Part shown: in pieces, positions 8,219-12,329 of the stretch
How the letters are laid out: every line of letters begins with the position of its first letter
How positions within the stretch are numbered: position 1 is the stretch's first letter
DNA from: Candidatus Borrarchaeota archaeon
GTDB lineage: Archaea > Asgardarchaeota > Sifarchaeia > Borrarchaeales > Borrarchaeaceae
DNA length: 14,210 bases
NCBI GenBank assembly: GCA_016840645.1
Contig: JAEORY010000050.1
Location: 1 to 14,210, forward strand
Reading direction: 5' to 3'
Position numbers and translations under genes: made by a program
The notes under the pieces: generated by a model
What the model was told of the DNA's origin: nothing
Databases searched by the model: none
The model's input: the letters and a program-made list of their open reading frames with translations, nothing else

Positions 8219-8746
8219 ATGGAATTGAGATCAGTTGTAAAAACAAAGAAAGGAGCAATAGAAGAAGTTTATGGACTTCTGAGAGTACTTTTTATAATTG
8301 CTATCTTTGCTGGTCTTTCACTAATGATTCTTGCCAAGTTTCAAAATAAATCTTATGATTCCACAAGTGGAAGCGTCACAAACGAAACATTAACTACTGT
8401 AACCGAAACGGGAGAAGATTTTGCGGTTGTTGATTATCGCGATGTTGCTTGTACCGTAACTCTTGTTCATAATGCCTCTAATGGAGCAGTAATTGGTTCA
8501 GGGAACTATACTGCCACCAATTGTAATTTAGCTTCTGCCGATGCAGAATTTAATAACACTAATTGGAATGTAACATATACTTACGTCTATAATGCAGACA
8601 CAGTGGCGAGTTCAGGAATGAATACTTCCATTGCCACAATTAAAGATGACATTATTGGATGGTTGGGAATTGTAGCAATAGCAATAATTGGTTTTGCCTT
8701 AATGCGTTACTTCGGTTTGGGAATGGGCGGAAAAGGAGCTAAATAA
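8219..8746 (+). CDS. Two-helix coat-like protein with inserted ectodomain (long form)
   Basis: This is a 175-residue paralogue of the preceding protein. N-terminal KKGAIEEVYGLLRVLFIIAI and C-terminal IKDDIIGWLGIVAIAIIGFA match the short form, and the last 15 residues are identical. Between the two helices it carries about 95 residues instead of about 28. This insert contains two Cys (DVACTVTL and TATNCNLA), repeated sequons (NET, NAS, NYT, NNT, NVT, NTS) and alternating beta-type sequence, suggesting a disulphide-linked, glycosylated exterior domain. There is no Shine-Dalgarno; the ATG follows a T-rich tract and CACACAAAACAAA, consistent with a leaderless start. It is probably a minor decorated coat or spike-base subunit sharing the membrane scaffold of the short form; that role is inferred. 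Confidence 0.75.
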   Translation: MELRSVVKTKKGAIEEVYGLLRVLFIIAIFAGLSLMILAKFQNKSYDSTSGSVTNETLTTVTETGEDFAVVDYRDVACTVTLVHNASNGAVIGSGNYTATNCNLASADAEFNNTNWNVTYTYVYNADTVASSGMNTSIATIKDDIIGWLGIVAIAIIGFALMRYFGLGMGGKGAK

Positions 8747-8749
8747 AAT
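8700..8749 (+). repeat. 50-bp identical 3' segment, copy 2
   Basis: This is the second copy of the identical segment at 8114-8163. Here it is followed directly by the start of the basic protein gene rather than by the second arm of the terminator hairpin. Confidence 0.92.
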
Positions 8750-9212
8750 GGTTTCAGTTTCTGAACTTCAAAAACAACTTAAAAAGCTGAAAGAAAAAGA
8801 AGCTCAGCAGGAAAAAGAAGCTCATGAAAAGCAAAAAGTTCAATCATTAAGAAGACAAATATTTTCTAAAAAATATGGTAGATATTACAAACCAGTTGGA
8901 AAAACCGTCTCGACATTGGGGAAGGGATTTGTAAATGTAGCCCAAGCGGCTGCTGAAGCAGATAGGCAACGAGAAGCATCCCAAAATTCCGCCAAAAAAC
9001 CTCGTAGAAAGACAACAACAAAAAAAATACCTACAAAAAGAGCAGTTATCCAAACCTACCCCCAACCATACCCTGCCTACTATTATCAACCAACACCCCA
9101 AGAACCATACAAAAAACCCAAGAAAAGGAAGAAAAAACCCAAGAAAAAAGCAAAAACTCAAACGAGATTTGGTTTAGAACCTACTTTGGACTCAAGCGGA
9201 CTTCCGTTTTAA
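8748..9212 (+). CDS. Lys-rich basic protein, putative nucleoprotein or tegument-like
   Basis: This is a 154-residue protein with ATG 1 nt after the long coat-like gene. Residues 1-35 are a charged coiled-coil (ELQKQLKKLKEKEAQQEKEA). Residues 36-65 contain FSKKYGRYYKPVGKTV. Then come an Ala/Gln helix, an Arg/Lys patch (KKPRRKTTTKKIPTKR), a Tyr/Pro stretch (PQPYPAYYYQPTPQEP) and a second Lys patch (KKPKKRKKKPKKKAK). The extreme charge suggests nucleic-acid binding. In fuselloviruses a small basic DNA-binding virion protein (VP2) is encoded beside the coat proteins, so a genome-packaging role is reasonable but inferred. Confidence 0.7.
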   Translation: MVSVSELQKQLKKLKEKEAQQEKEAHEKQKVQSLRRQIFSKKYGRYYKPVGKTVSTLGKGFVNVAQAAAEADRQREASQNSAKKPRRKTTTKKIPTKRAVIQTYPQPYPAYYYQPTPQEPYKKPKKRKKKPKKKAKTQTRFGLEPTLDSSGLPF

Positions 9213-9265
9213 TGAAAATGGCAAAAAAGAAAAGAAAAACTACTCGTAGAAAAAGGAAAAAGTAA
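9212..9265 (+). CDS. 17-residue polybasic peptide
   Basis: The ATG at 9212 overlaps the upstream TAA (TAATG). The product, MKMAKKKRKTTRRKRKK, has 12 basic residues out of 17, like a protamine or a short nucleic-acid-condensing peptide. It directly follows the basic virion-like protein, so co-translation is plausible. Its last 26 bp are antisense to the 3' end of the winged-helix gene on the other strand. Its small size makes chance a real possibility, but overlap and charge favour a gene. Confidence 0.5.
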   Translation: MKMAKKKRKTTRRKRKK

Positions 9266-9551
9266 GCCCCACTTTCAACTCACAAACCTTGAAAGGAATA
9301 AAACCTTTCTTAAAAGAATCATGGAAATAGATTTTACATAAAGGAGAATATCTTTTAAATTTCAAAATTGTAAGTTGCTCTTCTTTTGTGGGCAATCTAA
9401 AATTAATCTCACTAAAATTATCTTCAATCAACTTAGATAATTGAACGCTGACATTTCTTAAACAAACATCTAAAGCTTCGGCTATCTCCGAAGATGTCCA
9501 TTCCTTTTCATTATGTTTTTTTAAAAAATCAATTATTTCTGCTTGAGCCAT
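9240..9551 (-). CDS. Winged-helix DNA-binding protein
   Basis: This is a 103-residue protein. The N-terminus AEIIDFLKKHNEKEWTSSEI followed by AEALDVCLRNVSVQLSKLIE is a standard winged helix-turn-helix of the ArsR/TrmB-like kind found in archaeal regulators: helix 1, a 'tSsEIAeaL' helix 2, and a recognition helix RNVSVQLSKL. The C-terminal half is beta-rich and may be an effector or dimer region. It is the last gene of a minus-strand operon and overlaps the upstream gene by 23 nt. It converges on the structural cassette and could control either operon. No metal-binding Cys cluster is seen. Confidence 0.8.
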   Translation of the reverse strand: MAQAEIIDFLKKHNEKEWTSSEIAEALDVCLRNVSVQLSKLIEDNFSEINFRLPTKEEQLTILKFKRYSPLCKIYFHDSFKKGFIPFKVCELKVGLTFSFFYE

Positions 9552-9822
9552 TTTGAAATTCTATTTGATTTAGTCCTGAAACATATTTGACAGATTCATT
9601 AGGCTCGAAAAGATATTTGCTATTGCTCAATAAATTAGAACTTGAACACATCCAAGATTCCCCCATTTTGTCCGCACAATACTGACAGGCATCTAAAGGT
9701 TCTGTTATTCTCTTAACTGTTTCGATATTGTAAACCCCATAAAATACAAAACCAATTAGGACAACCCAAAATGCTATGTCTGATATTTTTCTGTAATTTA
9801 CCATAAAACCCCAAACAACCAT
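9529..9822 (-). CDS. Membrane protein with Cys-rich exterior segment
   Basis: This is a 97-residue protein. Start 9822 has an AGGA 6 nt upstream; an alternative ATG at 9804 would give a 91-residue protein overlapping the upstream stop by only 7 nt. One helix (about 14-31, DIAFWVVLIGFVFYGVYNI) is followed by a probable exterior part with CQYC (46-49) and Cys59, then polar Ser/Asn-rich sequence. The Cys residues could form disulphides or bind metal. No family is recognised. Confidence 0.65.
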   Translation of the reverse strand: MVVWGFMVNYRKISDIAFWVVLIGFVFYGVYNIETVKRITEPLDACQYCADKMGESWMCSSSNLLSNSKYLFEPNESVKYVSGLNQIEFQNGSSRNN

Positions 9823-10166
9823 TTAATTCCTAAAAATGCCAATAAGAAACCTCCATAAATGATAAAAAGATTGATGTCTAAAGCCCATCCTTTAGAAATA
9901 GGAGATTTGTAAAAAGGAAGGAACTGCCACCAACTTGAAGGAGTGGTTAAGATAAATTTCCACATTTTACGAGGTTTTGTGGGCTTAGTGTCTAACATTA
10001 AGTCTCTCATTGAAAAAGTCGTGTTAGTATGACTTAATTCATGTTTAAGGATGCTTTCATAGAGACCCTCCCACTCTGGACGCTTCAACTTTTCATGGAT
10101 TTCTATTCTATCACCAAAATTATTAGCAATTCCTTTTTTTACATAGTATATTGGTATCTCTGACAT
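9798..10166 (-). CDS. Membrane-anchored HExxH putative metalloprotease
   Basis: This is a 122-residue protein. HELSH at residues 42-46 is a textbook zincin HExxH motif within a helix (LYESILKHELSHTN). It is preceded by EIHEKLKRPEWEGLYE and followed by SMRDLMLDTKP, which may supply a third metal ligand (candidate Asp/Glu); the third ligand is not proven. A hydrophobic helix lies at about 99-119, anchoring the protein with the catalytic part on one membrane face. Such tiny zincins with one C-terminal helix occur in archaeal accessory regions. Possible roles are processing of surface or virion proteins, or host envelope attack. It lies in an operon of small membrane proteins, 3 nt after the upstream stop. 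Confidence 0.65.
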   Translation of the reverse strand: MSEIPIYYVKKGIANNFGDRIEIHEKLKRPEWEGLYESILKHELSHTNTTFSMRDLMLDTKPTKPRKMWKFILTTPSSWWQFLPFYKSPISKGWALDINLFIIYGGFLLAFLGIKWLFGVLW

Positions 10167-10169
10167 TTT

Positions 10170-10445
10170 CTAATTGTCCCTCCCCAAGGATTTGTGCAAC
10201 TTGGTAAGTTTTTTATAGACAATCATAAAAATAATTAAAGAGGCTATTGCCAAGATTCCTAAAAAATTTACTCTCCAAAAAGAATAGAGTAAAGTTAGAG
10301 TTAAACAACCCATACCAAGCCAAATAAAAATAATCTGAAAAGAAATTCCTATTTTAAATTTAGCCAAATCCTGCATTATAAATCTTAGATCAATCCAATT
10401 AGATTCTTCTTCATATATTTTTTTTATTTTATTTTCAAATTTCAT
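10170..10445 (-). CDS. Two-helix membrane protein, unknown
   Basis: This is a 91-residue protein whose ATG overlaps the upstream stop by 4 nt. The first 28 residues are charged (FENKIKKIYEEESNWIDLRF), followed by two helices (about 33-55 and 59-78) and a basic tail (KKLTKLHKSLGRDN). The topology suggests both ends are cytosolic. No family is recognised. Context is the same operon as the HExxH protein. Confidence 0.65.
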   Translation of the reverse strand: MKFENKIKKIYEEESNWIDLRFIMQDLAKFKIGISFQIIFIWLGMGCLTLTLLYSFWRVNFLGILAIASLIIFMIVYKKLTKLHKSLGRDN

Positions 10446-10645
10446 TTTCTTTGGAATTTATTTAAAGTTTTTTCTGCCATTTTCTCGGCTTCGACTTCAG
10501 CTATTTTATACCAACCTTCAATATCCGAACCTGTTTTCTCGCGCAGTTTTGCATCTCCCCCTCCTTTCTTAAAAAAACGGGCAAGGATTTCTCCTACAAG
10601 AAGAGAAACCCCAAAAATCACTAAAATCCAAACCCACAAATCCAT
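10442..10645 (-). CDS. Single-helix membrane protein, unknown
   Basis: This is a 67-residue protein starting 2 nt after the upstream stop. An N-terminal helix (DLWVWILVIFGVSLLVGEIL) precedes a cytosolic basic and amphipathic tail (ARFFKKGGGDAKLREKTGSD, then a helix with EVEAEKMAEKTLNKF). No family is recognised. Confidence 0.65.
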   Translation of the reverse strand: MDLWVWILVIFGVSLLVGEILARFFKKGGGDAKLREKTGSDIEGWYKIAEVEAEKMAEKTLNKFQRK

Positions 10646-10646
10646 C

Positions 10647-10796
10647 TTATTTGTTTAAAAGTTCTGTTAATGCTTCTTCTATAGTGATTAGTCTTACAAT
10701 CTCACCCGTTTTATCATCTTTTAACCGAGAAATTTGTTGAGTTGGTAATTCTTTCACAACAACAACTTTCTCTTTTTTTTCAGATTCTTTTACCAT
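10647..10796 (-). CDS. 49-residue charged protein, unknown
   Basis: The start is supported by AAAGGAGGT 6 nt upstream, one of the strongest ribosome binding sites on this strand. The product starts MVKESEKKEKVVVVKELPTQ, continues with a predicted beta-hairpin (KDDKTGEIVRLITI) and ends in a helix EEALTELLNK. The pattern 'VVVVKELPTQ...TGEIVRLITIEEAL' resembles small virus or plasmid proteins of unknown role. It overlaps the upstream coiled-coil gene by 17 nt and ends 1 nt before the next start. Confidence 0.75.
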   Translation of the reverse strand: MVKESEKKEKVVVVKELPTQQISRLKDDKTGEIVRLITIEEALTELLNK

Positions 10797-11001
10797 TTTT
10801 TACCTCCTTTGATTTAGTTTTAAATTTTAGTCTTCTTTCTTTCAATGCTTCCTTTCTCCATCTATTTCTTGATTCCTCTAAGTCTTCGATTTTGCGACTT
10901 AGAGAGTGAATGTGCGAAAATACTTTGTCGACTACGGATGTGCCGAATATTCGGTTTAGGTCGGCGTATATTTTCTTTAATTGAGTTGGTGATTGTAACA
11001 T
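10780..11001 (-). CDS. Small coiled-coil basic protein
   Basis: This is a 73-residue protein. ATG at 11001 has AAGGAGGA 9 nt upstream. N-terminal MLQSPTQLKKIYADLNRIFG is followed by a long charged helix (HSLSRKIEDLEESRNRWRKE) and a Lys/Arg-rich tail (RRLKFKTKSKEVKNGKRI). It is probably a coiled-coil oligomer, possibly nucleic-acid binding; no family is recognised. It is the first well-supported gene of the 11001-9240 operon; the structured region 11002-11265 lies immediately upstream. Confidence 0.75.
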   Translation of the reverse strand: MLQSPTQLKKIYADLNRIFGTSVVDKVFSHIHSLSRKIEDLEESRNRWRKEALKERRLKFKTKSKEVKNGKRI

Positions 11002-11240
11002 TTTTGCTTTTCCTCCTTAACAGGATGTTTGGCGAAGTCGCTGTAGGCGATTTGGGAAAATTCCGACGGCAAAAAGCCGTCTGCCGATAGGCAGAGGAAT
11101 TTTCCGTTAAACCTATGCTTATGTTCCGAACGAAGTGAGGCACGAGCTGACGCTACAGCGTCCTCGTGTGTATGAATTTCGTTCTCAACTTTAAACGACG
11201 TGGAGTTTGATGAGCCGATGGATTTAAAATTCACCGGCCC
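11002..11240. other. Palindrome-rich structured region between divergent genes
   Basis: No convincing gene is seen; G+C is higher than in flanking genes. From left to right: a hairpin AAGTCGC-TGTAG-GCGATTT (11035-11053, one G-T pair); a three-way junction whose closing stem is GGAAAATTCC/GGAATTTTCC (11055-11064 with 11096-11105), enclosing GACGGC-AAAAA-GCCGTC (11065-11081) and CTGCC-GATA-GGCAG (11081-11094); then a stem GAACGAA/TTCGTTC (11128-11134 with 11178-11184) enclosing the long hairpin 11141-11168 (CACGAG, 2-nt bulge, GACGC-TACA-GCGTC, CTCGTG). TTTAAA (11190-11195) and GATTTAAAAT (11221-11230) are possible TATA boxes for the gene at 11266. A structured leader RNA, a replication or recombination site, or mobile repeat debris are all possible. 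A minus-strand open frame also crosses it (10977-11267), without a ribosome binding site. Confidence 0.7.
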
Positions 11241-11264
11241 CTTAGTTATTTGGAGGTAACTAAG
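11241..11264 (+). promoter_or_regulatory. Hairpin with Shine-Dalgarno in its loop
   Basis: CTTAGTTA (11241-11248) and TAACTAAG (11257-11264) form a perfect 8-bp stem around loop TTTGGAGG (11249-11256), which holds the Shine-Dalgarno. The hairpin ends 1 nt before the ATG at 11266. This placement could gate or present the ribosome binding site. Confidence 0.7.
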
Positions 11265-11265
11265 C

Positions 11266-11421
11266 ATGCATAAAAAAGGAAATGATGTAAATCTAAGTGG
11301 CTGGTCTGGTGTTGCTGTTGCTATTGGTGTAGCTGGTTTTATGGCTTTCACAGGAAACACTGGTTGGGCTTGGTTCTTTGGAATTTTAGGAATTATCATT
11401 GCAGTAATCCCCCGTTTGTAA
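11266..11421 (+). CDS. 51-residue membrane protein
   Basis: ATG at 11266 lies 8 nt after GGAGGT in a hairpin loop. The product starts MHKKGNDVNLSGWSGVAVAI and holds one long or two short hydrophobic segments (about 13-28 and 33-50), ending in IIAVIPRL. It has Gly/Trp-rich helices (NTGWAWFFGILG). The upstream palindromic region would be its leader. Size, hydrophobicity and structured leader recall small toxic membrane peptides or small virion membrane proteins; neither is demonstrated. Its last 26 bp overlap the 3' end of an opposing 48-residue frame. Confidence 0.7.
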   Translation: MHKKGNDVNLSGWSGVAVAIGVAGFMAFTGNTGWAWFFGILGIIIAVIPRL

Positions 11422-11542
11422 AAATTCCAATTATACAGCCAGCTAAAAAAGAAAGCAATAAAAAAATAGCAACTGCTATGTTTTGCCGGCTTGTCAAATT
11501 AGCATTTAATTCCGTGTTATGCGTTGTATTTTTATTTCGCAT
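11396..11542 (-). CDS. 48-residue single-helix membrane protein
   Basis: The start (ATG 11542) lies 1 nt after the stop of the winged-helix gene, so translational coupling is likely; there is no separate strong ribosome binding site. The N-terminal 19 residues are polar (MRNKNTTHNTELNANLTSRQ) and are followed by a helix (NIAVAIFLLLSFLAGCIIGI). The topology is that of a real small membrane protein. It converges with, and overlaps by 26 bp, the 51-residue gene on the + strand. The frame on the opposite strand (11364-11573) lacks such features and is treated as a shadow. Confidence 0.5.
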   Translation of the reverse strand: MRNKNTTHNTELNANLTSRQNIAVAIFLLLSFLAGCIIGIFTNGGLLQ

Positions 11543-11543
11543 T

Positions 11544-12026
11544 TTAGGAATTAAATCTAACGAGTTTATTTAGTTGAGAACTACGAAGTAGTCCATTTTC
11601 CCGACGGCAGAGGACGAAATTCATATAGACATAAGTATTGTTGTTTAAAGAAGTTTCATCGTTAGATGAAATTTGGGATAATTTGTCAGAATTATCCTTT
11701 AAACTGATATTATGTTCCTTTTCGTTAGAAAAGTCGCCTTTAGGCGAAGTTTTAGAGGTCAGCGATAGATTAAAAACATCAAGGAGAAAGTTTCCTTTAT
11801 TTGTTAAGAATATTTTTTTAACTTGTTTTTCTTTTTCTATATAGATTAATTTAAATAAAATCAATTTCTCAAGATGTTGTTTAAAGGAGTTATGCTTAAT
11901 TTTTATCTTTTTTACTAAAGGCATAACATTAATTCCTTCTTTTTGAGAAATTGTTTTCAAAATAGAAAAATCTATATCGTCAAAAAATATTCTTGCTCTT
12001 TCTCCTTGTTTCCTTGTTTTTATCAT
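11544..12026 (-). CDS. Winged-helix-like protein with palindrome-encoded insertions
   Basis: This is a 160-residue protein with ATG 12026, overlapping the upstream stop by 4 nt (ATGA). Residues about 10-80 look like a winged helix: FFDDIDFSILKTISQKEGIN, then helix MPLVKKIKIKHNSFKQHLEK and a wing LIYIEKEKQVKKIFLTNKG. After that the sequence turns low-complexity. A TCGCC-TTTA-GGCGA palindrome (11734-11747) encodes the SPKGDF segment in frame. The 3' end is built from repeat pieces (ACTAC-GAA-GTAGT at 11580-11592, CCGACGGCAGAGG at 11601-11613) shared with the region near 11070-11190. The DNA-binding domain is believable; the C-terminal third may be repeat-derived. It is probably a regulator of this operon. 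Confidence 0.65.
   Translation of the reverse strand: MIKTRKQGERARIFFDDIDFSILKTISQKEGINVMPLVKKIKIKHNSFKQHLEKLILFKLIYIEKEKQVKKIFLTNKGNFLLDVFNLSLTSKTSPKGDFSNEKEHNISLKDNSDKLSQISSNDETSLNNNTYVYMNFVLCRRENGLLRSSQLNKLVRFNS
11572..11625 (-). repeat. Interrupted inverted copy of 11171-11190
   Basis: AGTTGAGAAC (11572-11581) and CGAAATTCATA (11615-11625) are the reverse complement of the contiguous segment TATGAATTTCGTTCTCAACT at 11171-11190. Here 33 bp of palindromic sequence intervene. The pair flanks the two small membrane-protein genes in inverted orientation. Confidence 0.7.
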
Positions 12027-12199
12027 TTTAGTTTCTCACAGCTTTGGAGCCGACCTCTCAAATTGAACATAATATTAGCGTTAAGGAAAGTTTTTTCCAT
12101 AGGAAAAAATTTGGGTGAGCCGTAGGCGAACTCTTTAACGCATATTATCGGCTCCGTAGGACAAACCTGAAAGGTTTGAGTTTCAAAAACCCCCGTCAT
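12023..12199 (-). CDS. 58-residue protein encoded across a palindromic element
   Basis: ATG at 12199 has GAGGAGGT 5 nt upstream, and the stop overlaps the next start (ATGA at 12023-12026), so the frame is well placed in the operon. It begins MTGVFETQTFQVCPTEPIIC and continues through VKEFAYGSPKFFPMEKTFLN. No family is recognised. Most of the gene is one nested inverted repeat (12046-12155), so its sequence is dictated by DNA or RNA structure as much as by protein function. It overlaps the zinc ribbon gene by 17 nt. It may be a real small protein, or a translated repeat that merely keeps the frame open for coupling. Confidence 0.5.
   Translation of the reverse strand: MTGVFETQTFQVCPTEPIICVKEFAYGSPKFFPMEKTFLNANIMFNLRGRLQSCEKLK
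12046..12155. repeat. Three-way-junction palindrome, copy A
   Basis: The closing stem is GGAGCCGA (12046-12053) with TCGGCTCC (12148-12155), plus ATAATATTAGCGTTAA (12069-12084) with TTAACGCATATTAT (12135-12148), with small bulges. It encloses TTTTTTCC-ATA-GGAAAAAA (12091-12109) and a second hairpin around GCC-GTA-GGC (12119-12127, within TTTGGGTGAGCCGTAGGCGA). It resembles the element at 14094-14197 in order and partial sequence (TTTGGGTG, GTAGGCG, CGATAATAT). Confidence 0.8.
12181..12194 (-). repeat. 14-bp inverted boundary repeat, left copy
   Basis: On the minus strand this reads GGGGGTTTTTGAAA, identical to 14077-14090 on the plus strand. Outward of it lie a small hairpin AAACCT-GAA-AGGTTT (12164-12178) and then palindrome copy A. 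It overlaps the end of the zinc ribbon gene and the start of the 58-residue gene. Confidence 0.75.
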
Positions 12200-12329
12200 G
12201 TTGAACCTCCTCGTTGCTTTCTTCTTTCTTTATCCTAACTTTTAACTGACAAGAGGGACAAGTAACAAGAACAAGTTTAGATTTAGTTTCCCATTCGTGA
12301 TTACATTTAGGACATTTTACTTTTTTCAT
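12183..12329 (-). CDS. 48-residue zinc ribbon protein
   Basis: ATG 12329 overlaps the methyltransferase stop by 4 nt. Two CPxC knuckles, KCPKC (5-9) and TCPSC (23-27), separated by NHEWETKSKLVLV, form a standard C4 zinc ribbon of the archaeal MJ0042/small zinc-finger type. The basic stretch KVRIKKEE follows, and the C-terminus QHDGGF runs into the 14-bp boundary repeat, so the last residues may be repeat-derived. It may bind nucleic acid or act as an adaptor to the methyltransferase or nuclease; this is inferred from the operon. Confidence 0.8.
   Translation of the reverse strand: MKKVKCPKCNHEWETKSKLVLVTCPSCQLKVRIKKEESNEEVQHDGGF

Noticed and set aside
8847..9161. Minus-strand Cys/Phe-rich frame opposite the basic protein
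   Set aside because: It is the shadow of the Lys-rich coding sequence; low-complexity composition, no start signals.
11055..11190. tRNA or tRNA-like gene in the cloverleaf-shaped region
   Set aside because: No T-loop GTTCRA consensus in the right place, no 7-nt anticodon loop, and arm lengths do not fit a tRNA.
10977..11399. Long open frame on the minus strand across the palindromic region (140 codons, or 96 from an ATG at 11267)
   Set aside because: It has no ribosome binding site, runs antisense to the well-supported 51-residue gene, and its sequence is mostly the translation of hairpins. It could still be a translated repeat, but I do not call it a gene.
11364..11573. Plus-strand 69-codon frame downstream of the 51-residue gene
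   Set aside because: It lacks a ribosome binding site, overlaps the 51-residue gene out of frame, and lies antisense to a better-formed membrane protein frame coupled to the winged-helix gene.
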